Source: a virus. From it: a DNA stretch of 37,669 bases. Below, in pieces: positions 1 to 7,143 of the stretch (positions within the stretch are counted from its first letter, which is position 1; every line of letters starts with the position of its first letter). The position numbers and the translations under genes were made by a program. The stretch covers positions 1 to 37,669 of the IMG/VR virus record IMGVR_UViG_3300034073_003725; one strand, written 5' to 3'. The notes beneath the pieces were generated by a model. It worked only from the letters and a program-made list of their open reading frames with translations. It searched no databases and was not told where the DNA came from.

Positions 1-73
1 CTTCGACAATAAGAATGCCCTTGGAAAGAGCCCATTTGGTTGCGAAGACTTTGACTGTTTGATCTTCGCTCAT
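1..73 (-). CDS. 5' end of an unidentified small protein (cut by window edge)
   Basis: An ATG on the minus strand at 73-71 opens a frame that stays open to the left window edge. The visible N-terminus reads MSEDQTVKVFATKWALSKGI. It begins 5 nt after the stop codon of the upstream gene at 79-297, the tight spacing seen throughout this minus-strand arm, so it is probably co-transcribed from the promoter at 329-357. Too little is visible to assign a family. Confidence 0.5.
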   Translation of the reverse strand, partial: MSEDQTVKVFATKWALSKGILIVE

Positions 74-78
74 TTCGC

Positions 79-297
79 TTAATTCTTGTCGTACTGCAAA
101 GTGTTGGGATTGATGCAGTCGTGAAGATAGACTCCCAGTTTTGCAGCAAGATCACCGCGATCACTGTCGGTTCCTTCTATTAGTAGCTCCGACTCCTTGT
201 CGGACAGTAATGTGGTATCAAGCAAGATCGCTGAATCGGCTGAAAAATAGGTTCCCGAATCAGGATCAATAACCACAAATGAATCAAGGTTGTGCAT
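79..297 (-). CDS. Small acidic hypothetical phage protein
   Basis: This 72-residue acidic protein (many D/E, no cysteine pair, no membrane segment) is not one I recognise. The start codon is an ATG at 297-295 about 25 nt downstream of a well-formed promoter, and no Shine-Dalgarno is visible. A small stem-loop lies in the 5' leader at 307-317, the same leader element found before ArdC, the RecT-type protein and others. That makes this a member of the common early regulon and supports its being a real gene. It is followed after 5 nt by another small gene running off the window. Function unknown. Confidence 0.6.
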   Translation of the reverse strand: MHNLDSFVVIDPDSGTYFSADSAILLDTTLLSDKESELLIEGTDSDRGDLAAKLGVYLHDCINPNTLQYDKN

Positions 298-306
298 AGA
301 TCGTCA

Positions 307-317
307 AGGCATTGCCC
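307..317 (-). promoter_or_regulatory. 5'-leader mini stem-loop (GGGC-AAT-GCCT)
   Basis: On the minus strand GGGC AAT GCCT can fold as a 4-bp stem (outermost pair G-U) with a 3-nt loop, starting about +6 from the predicted transcript start. The ATG of the small gene follows 9 nt later. It is one of a series of similar elements in this window. Confidence 0.45.
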
Positions 318-328
318 GGTTCGATACG

Positions 329-357
329 AGTATGACACGGACATGCAACCCTGTCAA
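329..357 (-). promoter_or_regulatory. Early-type promoter with flanking inverted operator-like repeat
   Basis: Minus strand: -35 TTGACA (357-352), exact 17-nt spacer, -10 CATACT (334-329). GGACACGGGC stands directly upstream of the -35 and TGTCCGTG sits in the right half of the spacer, so GACACGG/CCGTGTC forms a 7-bp inverted repeat around the -35. The -35 overlaps the stop codon of the zinc-ribbon/HTH gene (354-680). It would drive the small genes at 79-297 and 1-73. Confidence 0.7.
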
Positions 358-680
358 GCCCGTGTCCGACTTTCAGCCTGGAGGAACCCCCAGCGCTTAC
401 CCCGCTTGATGTTGCTCACCTGTTGCTGGGTGATTCCAAAGCGCTCTGCAATCTCCTTCTGGGTCAGCACCCCAGCTCTGAGCAGCAGCAGGATTTCCTG
501 AGCTTCACTGCGGCCAATGCTGAACTTGCCAGGTCCGGGGCACTCCTGGCGGAACGTTTCAATGGATTGATAACGAAAGCCGCATTTCTCGTTGAGGCAC
601 TTGCGGCGTCGGTCGCAGTGCTCAGTGTTGTCATAAACACCAATCACTCGCGTTCGACAGCCGCAGCGTGGACAGTTCAT
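354..680 (-). CDS. Zinc-ribbon plus HTH DNA-binding protein (NrdR/Ogr-like N-terminus)
   Basis: The frame extends upstream to 785 inside thyX, but the natural start is the internal ATG at 680, 8 nt after the thyX stop. The protein then begins directly with the zinc ribbon MNCPRCG and is 108 residues long. Two cysteine pairs (CPRC at about residues 3-6, and C-x4-C in CLNEKC) surround an arginine-rich RRRKC segment and a short hydrophobic strand. This recalls the N-terminal ribbon of the RNR repressor NrdR and also phage Ogr/Delta fingers (C-x4-C spacing). The C-terminal half carries an HTH: TQKEIAERFGITQQQVSNI. There is no ATP-cone, so it is not NrdR itself. Its position as last gene of the RNR-dcd-thyX unit suggests a regulator of that unit, which is inference. 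Confidence 0.65.
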   Translation of the reverse strand: MNCPRCGCRTRVIGVYDNTEHCDRRRKCLNEKCGFRYQSIETFRQECPGPGKFSIGRSEAQEILLLLRAGVLTQKEIAERFGITQQQVSNIKRGKRWGFLQAESRTRA

Positions 681-688
681 CTTTTGCT

Positions 689-1411
689 TTAAGGAGCAAG
701 TCTCGCTTTGTGTATTCTTGACTTTTCGTACCACTGGGCAACCTCGGGAGCCCACAGCTGAAGCTTGGGCCACATCAATGAACAAAGATGCCTGATCTCT
801 TCCTGTGCGTCGAGCTTGTACCTCAAGTCGAGAAAATGAAGCAACGCACGCAAAGTGAAACTGACAACAAAATGCTGTCTAAAATCAAATGCGATAACAC
901 CTCTCGCCTGCTCTTCGGACTTGCCTTGCTCAATTAGCTGCGCGTATCGCTGTGCGCCAGCAAGGCAATAGCCAATGTCTGTGTTCCTGTCTGACTCTGT
1001 GTAAACATACTTCTTACCATTGCGATCAGAGTAGTAACCTGAAGGTCTTAGATAGAAAACATCTTCAATATCAAGAGTCCCATTAGCAGCTTCAATAACA
1101 CGAGATCCTGTATATCTCATGGATTGGACATCAAATGAAATTCCAACCCTGTGAGTGCGAGCTTGTTGCATCACACTATGTGGAAAGTAGCCAACAGAAA
1201 AGCTTATCTGCGGATGCTCAAGTGGACCGTAGTGGCCTCTTTCTCCGGCAAGCAAGCGCTTGACTGCAATCTCTCCTGCTTCACGCTCATCAGGCGCTTG
1301 TTCCTCTGATACACATTTTTCGCTGTAGTCTTGGTGCATTGCCTGCCAGATCAATGTCTGCGGATGATCTGTTGCACTTAAAACTGATACCTTAAACCTT
1401 GGGTCAATCAT
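689..1411 (-). CDS. thyX: Flavin-dependent thymidylate synthase ThyX
   Basis: ThyX makes dTMP from dUMP using FADH2 and methylene-tetrahydrofolate in the cytoplasm. The 240-residue length is normal for the family. The signature RTHR-x7-S-x-RY lies at residues 85-100 (RTHRVGISFDVQSMRY), in the form I associate with cyanobacterial ThyX. The conserved C-terminal helix motif with R-ALLHFLDLR and AQEEIR lies at about 188-208. It lies 45 nt downstream of dcd, giving the pathway order dCTP/dUTP to dUMP to dTMP in one unit with RNR. No clear separate promoter is visible in the 45-nt gap. The start is an ATG after an AT-rich leader without Shine-Dalgarno. Confidence 0.95.
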   Translation of the reverse strand: MIDPRFKVSVLSATDHPQTLIWQAMHQDYSEKCVSEEQAPDEREAGEIAVKRLLAGERGHYGPLEHPQISFSVGYFPHSVMQQARTHRVGISFDVQSMRYTGSRVIEAANGTLDIEDVFYLRPSGYYSDRNGKKYVYTESDRNTDIGYCLAGAQRYAQLIEQGKSEEQARGVIAFDFRQHFVVSFTLRALLHFLDLRYKLDAQEEIRHLCSLMWPKLQLWAPEVAQWYEKSRIHKARLAP

Positions 1412-1456
1412 TTTGCTACAGGGGTAAAATGGTTCTGCTGGACAAGAACAATGAAA

Positions 1457-2065
1457 CTACACTTTCGCAAGAGTTACTTTCTGCGGCTGGCCTTGATACT
1501 TCCCATCACGTTCGTGATAGGAGACATCGCAGCATTCGCCTTCCAAGAAAATCAACTGACACACACCTTCGTTGATGTAGATCCGGCAGTCAGCACCAGA
1601 ACTGTTGCTGAATTCCAGGGTCAGATGACCCCACCAACCCGCCTCTGCTGGCGTCAGGTTGGCGATGATTCCACATCGGGCATAAGTGCTCTTACCTATG
1701 CACAGAACAGTGATGTTCCTGGGTATGTTCAGATGCTCCAATGCAACGCCCAGCCCATAGCTATGAGCAGGAAGGATAAAATAATCGCCACATTGAGAGC
1801 GATGTCTTTCAACGGGACGCAGGTTCCGCTCAGAGAAGTTCTTGGGGTCTACGACAGTCCCAGGAACATGCTGAAACACCATGAACTCCTCGCCAGATAG
1901 GCGAATGTCATAGCCGTAGGAGCTTGTGCCATAGGACAGCACGTCACGATCCTGTCGCATTGGATAGGCGAAACCCGTTGACACCTTTCTCACTAGATGT
2001 GGTGAGTAGGGTGTAATCATTCCTGCTTCCGCTTGAGCGCGGATCCATGAATCGTTTTTGATCAT
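1457..2065 (-). CDS. dcd: dCTP deaminase
   Basis: Dcd deaminates dCTP to dUTP, feeding dUMP to ThyX. The ATG at 2065 overlaps the RNR stop as ATGA, so 202 residues is preferred over the longer frame from 2095; the product begins MIKNDSWIRAQAEAG. Family marks are visible: the nucleotide-binding GKSTYARCGI and the active-site strand TPAEAGWWGHLTLEFSN, in which the Glu after TPA corresponds to the catalytic glutamate of E. coli Dcd. I cannot tell from sequence whether it also has dUTPase activity as bifunctional archaeal forms do. Translational coupling to RNR and proximity to thyX fix its role in phage dNTP supply. Confidence 0.92.
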   Translation of the reverse strand: MIKNDSWIRAQAEAGMITPYSPHLVRKVSTGFAYPMRQDRDVLSYGTSSYGYDIRLSGEEFMVFQHVPGTVVDPKNFSERNLRPVERHRSQCGDYFILPAHSYGLGVALEHLNIPRNITVLCIGKSTYARCGIIANLTPAEAGWWGHLTLEFSNSSGADCRIYINEGVCQLIFLEGECCDVSYHERDGKYQGQPQKVTLAKV

Positions 2066-4365
2066 TTGCTTGGTGTTACTGCAGAGAACAGGCACTTATC
2101 GCCATCGCAGCCAGCAGGCCCCGCCTCGATAAGCAAGCCATTGTCATATTTCAAAAGTGATTCAAGGAAGTCTGAATCACCCTTGGCTTGGCGTCTTTCT
2201 GCCACCTGGGCACTCATGTACTGATAGGTTTCCTTATCAATGGGCTCAAATGGCAATCGTGGAAATGTGCTGTTAGCGTCAAACCTCGCCAATAGTGCAG
2301 CGGAGATGTAGCCGCGATCATTCTCTATCGCCTGATAGATCTTTTCTGCCAGTGGTTCAATCTCATTCTCCCGATATTCAATCGTAGCACTGGTGTTATG
2401 CGCGGTGTAATAGGTCTGCACCTGCATGTAGAAATCAAACTGTGCCAGCGCCGAAAAGCTGTTGATGTCCACCACGTCCGCACCGGGCAAATTTGCCCAG
2501 CTCACTTCCGTGGGAATCTCTACTAGCCATTCAGTGCAGCGAGGATCAAATGGATCATTCAGTAGCTGCCCCTGCTCATCTTTGTCCGACTGGCTTGGCA
2601 CCACCGTGTAGCCGTAGTCCAGGCAGGCCAGCGCCACCGGGTCGTTCTTGCGGAACGTGATCCGCCGGATGAACCGCTGGGCCTTGGGGGGATGCCAGCC
2701 GGGGGAGGCGCCGGTCAACAGGCTCTTGGTCCCTGCTGGTTGCACGGTGGTGCAGCGGTTGGGCACGCGCAGGCCTCGTCTGTTGCAGTAGGCCGCCACG
2801 GTGTCATGCACCACTCGCTTCCACCTGGCGAGATACCTGGCCTCCATCTGACGAAAGGCCTGACCCCTTTCATCATCCGGTCTTCCCTTCTCCCACCATT
2901 GGAGCCATTCGACACCAAAGGCATGAACAAAAAAGTCGAACAAGCCCGTGAAGCTGACACCCACAATGGGATCTAGGTCACGGCTATCTTTATAGCGTTT
3001 CACCTTGAACTGATGATTTAGCAGCGCCGCAACAGCAATCGCACCAGCTCGGAATGCTTCATCCTGCGCTTCCAGATCGGCAGGATCAATCAGGTTCAGA
3101 TGCACCTCAGAGAGGTTGCAGTGGAAGTCCGTCCCGATGATCTCCCCGCAGGGATTCAGGCCATAGCGCTCCAGCCGGTGCTCTACCTCCAGGGCGCTCA
3201 TCCGTGGCTTGCGCATCTTCAGGTAGTCGCCAGCAGCTTTCTTTCCTTGCTCGCAGTAGAGCTTGATGAAGTGCTTGCGCGAGGCTTCATTGCCCAACAC
3301 ATCGACATTGGCCCTCGCAATAGCCTCAGGCGCAAACTGAATTGCACCTTCACCGCTGTAGAACTGCTTGCTAACAGAAGTCAGCACTGTCTCGTAGCTG
3401 GGCTTGGCGTGAAAGACGCGGGTGTGGTTAGCCATCCGCAGAGCATCACGCTCAGGGTCGATCCTCCATGAGCCGTCTTCAGCCTGGCTCCAGAGATAAT
3501 CCTTTGCGGCTGCTGCTTCATGGTCTTCCGCGTCAAACTGCCGCATACCAGCACTGCGCCGGATGTTGCCTGCCACGACGGTGACAGCAGCCTCGTCAAT
3601 GAGCAGACAGCATTCAATGGCGGTGAGCTGGCGCCCTCTGGCCCTGTTCAGGATCCGCGCCACCCGCTCATAGAGATCGGTCAACCGGGCTGGGTTGGCG
3701 GTGCCGCCAAAGCCCTCCAGGGGCTCTCCTGCAGGCCTGACATTGCTCAGATCCACAATCAAGCTGATCCGTCCTCCTTTTGATGGATCAGAGGACAAAT
3801 TAAGCATGGCTCGATAACTGCTAACCCAGCCTTGCCTGCTGTCACCTACCACTAGAAGGAAGGGATCTTGGTATGTTGATAGTGATGTCGTCTCAGCCCT
3901 TGAGCCCTGGCTTTTTCCTCCTGGCGGGATTACCTCTAAGACCTCAATGTGGTTGAGAATGGTTGGAAGCTGGCTGATGTAGTGAGGTTCAATCACTGCA
4001 CCCGTGCCGCTACCCATCATGGCAAGATCCATCATGAGGGTAAACGCTTCCCAGCTATTGAGACTGGTGGACGTGCAGTTGTAGGCCCCTGAGTAATTGT
4101 CTTCCCTGTCAATCCATTCCGTGCCACCAACCCAAAGCCAGCGACCGGAAGGAAGGCATTTCATCTGCTGTTGCATTTGCAGCAGCAATTCCTTTTCATC
4201 GTTCGTCAGCTTTCCGAGCCTGGCTATCCCTTCAACTGTTCTCTCAGTGACTTCACTCCACGTTTCTCGCTTTGAGTTGATTATTCGTGAGTAGGTGCGG
4301 TAAAAGACTGGATTTGCTGCTGGTGCTGTGGCAGGGAACATTGCTTCGGTTCGATCTTTACCCAT
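2062..4365 (-). CDS. nrdJ: Class II (adenosylcobalamin-dependent) ribonucleoside-triphosphate reductase
   Basis: This 767-residue monomeric RNR converts NTPs to dNTPs with adenosylcobalamin as radical source. It matches the Lactobacillus leichmannii RTPR type in length and motifs. The paired active-site cysteines are C97 (YNCTS) and C416 (FHCNLSE), and the thiyl-radical motif is NPCGEI with C406 and E408. PAGTKSLLTGASPGWHPP is at 543-560, and the C-terminal redox pair is CDGDKC (C753, C758). All catalytic cysteines are intact. The ATG at 4365 overlaps the upstream RlpA-like stop as TGATG, and the stop overlaps dcd as ATGA, so the three are translationally coupled. A B12-dependent enzyme suits cyanobacterial hosts, which make a pseudocobalamin. 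Phage monomeric class II RNRs are known from cyanophages. Confidence 0.95.
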   Translation of the reverse strand: MGKDRTEAMFPATAPAANPVFYRTYSRIINSKRETWSEVTERTVEGIARLGKLTNDEKELLLQMQQQMKCLPSGRWLWVGGTEWIDREDNYSGAYNCTSTSLNSWEAFTLMMDLAMMGSGTGAVIEPHYISQLPTILNHIEVLEVIPPGGKSQGSRAETTSLSTYQDPFLLVVGDSRQGWVSSYRAMLNLSSDPSKGGRISLIVDLSNVRPAGEPLEGFGGTANPARLTDLYERVARILNRARGRQLTAIECCLLIDEAAVTVVAGNIRRSAGMRQFDAEDHEAAAAKDYLWSQAEDGSWRIDPERDALRMANHTRVFHAKPSYETVLTSVSKQFYSGEGAIQFAPEAIARANVDVLGNEASRKHFIKLYCEQGKKAAGDYLKMRKPRMSALEVEHRLERYGLNPCGEIIGTDFHCNLSEVHLNLIDPADLEAQDEAFRAGAIAVAALLNHQFKVKRYKDSRDLDPIVGVSFTGLFDFFVHAFGVEWLQWWEKGRPDDERGQAFRQMEARYLARWKRVVHDTVAAYCNRRGLRVPNRCTTVQPAGTKSLLTGASPGWHPPKAQRFIRRITFRKNDPVALACLDYGYTVVPSQSDKDEQGQLLNDPFDPRCTEWLVEIPTEVSWANLPGADVVDINSFSALAQFDFYMQVQTYYTAHNTSATIEYRENEIEPLAEKIYQAIENDRGYISAALLARFDANSTFPRLPFEPIDKETYQYMSAQVAERRQAKGDSDFLESLLKYDNGLLIEAGPAGCDGDKCLFSAVTPSK

Positions 4366-4718
4366 CAGTGACTGATTAGTACCTTGGCAATTCCATCGAC
4401 AGGAACACCCAGTCTTGAGGCAGCACCCGCAGACAGGTCGATACTTGCGCAGTTACAGCGATCAGTAATTGGGACAATCAGCGTTTTCCCTCGATGTGCA
4501 ACACGTACTTTTGTTCCGCATGGCAACCATGGATGTGCTGCGCTGACGCTCCAGTGCTGATAGGTCTGGCCACAGGCAGTTTGGCGTCCGTGATACCAGG
4601 GGTGGTAAACCGTTGCCGTTACCCATCGAGACGACGCTTCTGCGGGTACTTGGATGATTGCAAGTGAGGCTGCTGTAGCTGCAATTTGCGCCTTAAAGAG
4701 GAAGCGCGACATTCTCAT
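4365..4718 (-). CDS. RlpA-like double-psi beta-barrel exported protein
   Basis: From the ATG at 4718 (117 residues) the product starts with a short basic stretch (RMSRFLFK) and a hydrophobic segment ending in PAEA, a plausible signal peptide of about 25-28 residues. The mature part has the RlpA/DPBB pattern: ATVYHPWYHGRQTACGQTY, then SAAHPWLPCGTKVRV, then DRCNCASIDLSAGAASRLG. RlpA proteins bind or cleave peptidoglycan glycan strands; a role in host cell-wall handling is inferred. The N-terminus overlaps the sigma gene by 26 nt. A GTG at 4754, four nt after a leader stem-loop, is an alternative start. It is odd to find it translationally coupled (TGATG) to RNR. Confidence 0.75.
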   Translation of the reverse strand: MRMSRFLFKAQIAATAASLAIIQVPAEASSRWVTATVYHPWYHGRQTACGQTYQHWSVSAAHPWLPCGTKVRVAHRGKTLIVPITDRCNCASIDLSAGAASRLGVPVDGIAKVLISH

Positions 4719-5712
4719 ACTTTTTTTGATCTGAATGTGTTGAATGAGTTGCACTTGTAGGCCTTGCCTGATCAGTGCTAAGCGGTAGGTTGGCACGGAC
4801 ACGAACGAATGTCAAGGCCGTGTCCGATTGATTGCAGCTCAAGGCCTCCAGGGCAGCGTCTTCCAGTTGCACCCTCTCCCTGAGTCGCTGAACCGCAAGC
4901 CTGTAGAGCTGGCCTACGCGGGTTGTGCTCAGCTCAAGCTGATTGGCAACCTCTCGATGGGTCAGGCGTTGAAAAGCCACACCTTCCAGGGCCATTCGCT
5001 CAAGGGTTGGGAGCTTGTCGATCATGCCCATCAAGCGGTCCATCATCACCTCCCCTTCCAGGTCATCCCCTCTGCCCTCATCCAAGGCTGGAATCAGATC
5101 CACAAGGGGCGAGCCGCCTTGTGAGATTTCATCCAAGCTTCTAGGCTGCATCAATGTGGCCTGAAGCGCTAATTCAATGCGATCAACTGGCTGCTTTAAT
5201 AGTTCCGACAATTCCTTGGTCGATGGATACCGGCTGTGCTTTGTCAGCCAATCCGCCTGTGCTTTTTTGACCTTCCGTGTCAAATCACTTGTGTTGCATG
5301 GCACCCTGATCAACCTGCTGGTATTCGCCAGGCTTCGTGTAATCCCCTGTCTGATCCACCAATAGCTAAAGGTAGAAAAGCAATACCCACGCTCAGGGTC
5401 AAACTTTCTGCAAGCAATCATCAAGCCCAGGTTTCCCTCTTGAATTAGATCTTCAATTGACACGCCTTGATTTGCATACTTCTTGGCGATGGATACAACC
5501 ATTCTCAGGTTGCTTTCCACCATCCTGTTCATTGAGCGCTGGCCCAGTCTTTTTATTGCTACCGGAGCAGCATCTTCACCACCTGGCCAATCCAGCCACC
5601 GTCTTATTCTTTTGCCGTGAAAGAGCTGCTGATCCTTTGAAAGAATGGCGATCTTACCTATCTCGGAGAGATAGTTTGCAATGACAGATGAGCTTTGTGA
5701 ATTGGTTGCCAT
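4693..5712 (-). CDS. Sigma-70 family RNA polymerase sigma factor (RpoD/group 2-like)
   Basis: This 339-residue sigma factor redirects host RNA polymerase. Region 1.2 is at about 10-40 (YLSEIGKIAILSKDQQL) and region 2 at about 62-137 with the core-binding and -10 recognition helix (SIEDLIQEGNLGLMIACRKF, then FSTFSYWWIRQGITRSLA). Region 3 is at about 140-205 and region 4 at about 225-282 with an HTH (THREVANQLELSTTRVGQLY). Region 1.1 is missing, as in group 2 factors. An unusual hydrophilic tail of about 50 residues follows region 4, and the promoter for the next genes (4787-4815) lies within its coding sequence. Phages of cyanobacteria sometimes carry host-like sigma factors; use for middle or late transcription is inferred. 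Confidence 0.9.
   Translation of the reverse strand: MATNSQSSSVIANYLSEIGKIAILSKDQQLFHGKRIRRWLDWPGGEDAAPVAIKRLGQRSMNRMVESNLRMVVSIAKKYANQGVSIEDLIQEGNLGLMIACRKFDPERGYCFSTFSYWWIRQGITRSLANTSRLIRVPCNTSDLTRKVKKAQADWLTKHSRYPSTKELSELLKQPVDRIELALQATLMQPRSLDEISQGGSPLVDLIPALDEGRGDDLEGEVMMDRLMGMIDKLPTLERMALEGVAFQRLTHREVANQLELSTTRVGQLYRLAVQRLRERVQLEDAALEALSCNQSDTALTFVRVRANLPLSTDQARPTSATHSTHSDQKKYENVALPL
4759..4769 (-). promoter_or_regulatory. 5'-leader mini stem-loop (AGGC-AAG-GCCT)
   Basis: On the minus strand AGGC AAG GCCT forms a 4-bp stem with a 3-nt loop about 12 nt into the transcript predicted from the promoter at 4787-4815. The stem bases differ from the GGGC/GCCC version at other loci but pairing is kept. 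An in-frame GTG for the RlpA-like protein follows 4 nt later. It lies within the sigma coding sequence, so the case is weaker than elsewhere. Confidence 0.35.
4787..4815 (-). promoter_or_regulatory. Early-type promoter inside the sigma gene, ahead of rlpA-like/RNR/dcd/thyX
   Basis: Minus strand: CGGACACGGCC then -35 TTGACA (4815-4810), 17-nt spacer ending in TGTCCGTGC, then CAACCT (4792-4787) as a weak -10. It aligns base for base with the elements at 329-357 and 10215-10243. The poor -10 suggests it needs an activator or the phage sigma. It would drive the nucleotide-metabolism unit. Confidence 0.55.
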
Positions 5713-5780
5713 GTGTGTTTAGGGGTCGCTTTGCAACACTTTTAACAAGATTCTTCGGCCATTGCAGGCGTGTCTCCTTT

Positions 5781-6320
5781 TCAAGTCACAAAGACTGCCT
5801 CCAACTGCCTCCTGAGTCGAATCAGCTCATCAAGCATCTTTTCGCTATCAGCTTCATCGCTCAAGTCGGCAATGTAAACCTCAAGAAGCTTTTTGACAGC
5901 TCCGGCAAGTGCATCAAGCCTTGCTTTTGCACTGTACTGCGTTACGCCGGTTTCAGGCAGTACGTTTTCGTCACCCTCTGTGCAACTCAGCCAATGAATG
6001 TATGCTCTGCGCACTGCCTCATAGCGATTTCGGGCTGAACGAATCGACTTCAGCTTGTCCTTTGTGAGCGTGTCGTGCATTGGGTTGAGGCCCAGTCGTA
6101 TTGCCTGTCCCCGTGCTTCGTCATACTGTGTATTGATGCAGACAATCAACCCGGCCAGATCTTCAATCATCTTCTGGCATTCGTTGCTGCTTTTCGGTGC
6201 TCTCCAGCGCCGATAAACCGCAGGGAAAATGTCAGGATGCTTGAAGTCACCCCAGGTTCCTGTCAGGTCAATTGCGTCGTCGTAAATTGGCGCAATGATT
6301 GTTTCCACGCTGTTACGCAT
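5781..6320 (-). CDS. Hypothetical protein, helical
   Basis: This 179-residue protein without recognisable motifs is rich in charged residues and predicted helix; the C-terminal third (LDALAGAVKKLLEVYIADLSDEADSEKMLDELIRLRR) looks coiled-coil forming. No signal peptide, cysteine pairs or catalytic signature are seen. The ATG at 6320 overlaps the exonuclease stop by 8 nt, so it is translated with the exonuclease and dNMP kinase as one unit. A 68-nt gap separates it from the sigma gene. Its partner genes suggest a role in DNA replication or repair, but no function can be given. Confidence 0.7.
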   Translation of the reverse strand: MRNSVETIIAPIYDDAIDLTGTWGDFKHPDIFPAVYRRWRAPKSSNECQKMIEDLAGLIVCINTQYDEARGQAIRLGLNPMHDTLTKDKLKSIRSARNRYEAVRRAYIHWLSCTEGDENVLPETGVTQYSAKARLDALAGAVKKLLEVYIADLSDEADSEKMLDELIRLRRQLEAVFVT

Positions 6321-7143
6321 TGCGTAGTTCCTTTAGGTTTTGACCCATTGTAGACCACCAGGCTCTAAGTCGAAAATGCCATTCATTCCACAGCTCATAG
6401 GCCTCAGCCTTGGACACCATGAGCTGTTCCCCAGGTGAACCATCGCTTAAGCAGTAGTTGATATGCGATCCGTTCACCAGGATGCCACTTCGTTGCTTGC
6501 GAGCGGCTGCATAAGCGATCAACTGGAGCTTGTTTTCATGGGCGTACTCTGTGTGCGAGTAATTCTTTGGATCCTTGGACTTCCAGTCTCCATTGAAAAA
6601 CTCATCGTTATATGTCCTGTAGCTAATGTCTTCACTTCCTGCGTAGCCGATTCCATCCCGAAACCACCAAAGAGGCTGTTCCAATGACACAACCTCTTTG
6701 ATCTGCTGCAAGATACCTGCTTCCCAGAGAGACTGCACTAGCAGGTCGGTGGTTGCATCCTTGGCAACAGGTCGCTGGTTCCATCTCAAACCTACGCCAA
6801 CTGGCAGCTTATTTTCAAGAAAATGGTGCAACCTTGTTCCCCGTTCAGAACTGTGTGGAGTTTTCCAATCGGCGTATGCAGAGGCTTCGCGCCTGCTCAT
6901 TGGAGTGTTGATAAAACCTTGAACAATTCCATTAGCAAACTCAAGTGATGCTCCTTCTGCAGTCCAACGCTCAGTGTAGATTGACGCTTCATAAGCGGAC
7001 AACCCTTTTCGCATTAGCTTGGCAAGCCAGTTTTCACGGCTGAATGGCTTTGGTGTTGTGTCTTTTAGAATTGTCGTTACGGAAGGGAGCAATCCAGGTG
7101 GCGCTTTGTAAACCCTTCCGTATGGACTCTCGATCCGAATCAT
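6313..7143 (-). CDS. PD-(D/E)XK family exonuclease (RecB/MGME1-like)
   Basis: This 276-residue protein has the order of motifs expected for RecB-like nucleases used by phages for DNA end processing. A conserved N-terminal PSVTTILK segment (residues about 20-27) and RGTRLHHFLE (about 101-110) carry the family's early His. The metal-binding core follows with GIGYAGSEDI, then NGDWKSKDP (the D-x-K motif), then the QLIAYAAA helix. The ATG at 7143 overlaps the dNMP kinase stop as ATGA. A 5'-3' exonuclease acting with the RecT-type annealing protein at 17483 would give a recombination pair, although the two genes are in different arms. Family is well supported; polarity is not visible. Confidence 0.8.
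   Translation of the reverse strand: MIRIESPYGRVYKAPPGLLPSVTTILKDTTPKPFSRENWLAKLMRKGLSAYEASIYTERWTAEGASLEFANGIVQGFINTPMSRREASAYADWKTPHSSERGTRLHHFLENKLPVGVGLRWNQRPVAKDATTDLLVQSLWEAGILQQIKEVVSLEQPLWWFRDGIGYAGSEDISYRTYNDEFFNGDWKSKDPKNYSHTEYAHENKLQLIAYAAARKQRSGILVNGSHINYCLSDGSPGEQLMVSKAEAYELWNEWHFRLRAWWSTMGQNLKELRNA

Noticed and set aside
1451-1900. Plus-strand ORF of 149 codons
   Set aside because: It lies wholly antisense to dcd, which has full motif support and is translationally coupled to RNR.
2692-2976. ORFs on both strands inside the RNR gene
   Set aside because: These and many similar frames are shadows of the RNR reading frame, which carries all catalytic residues.
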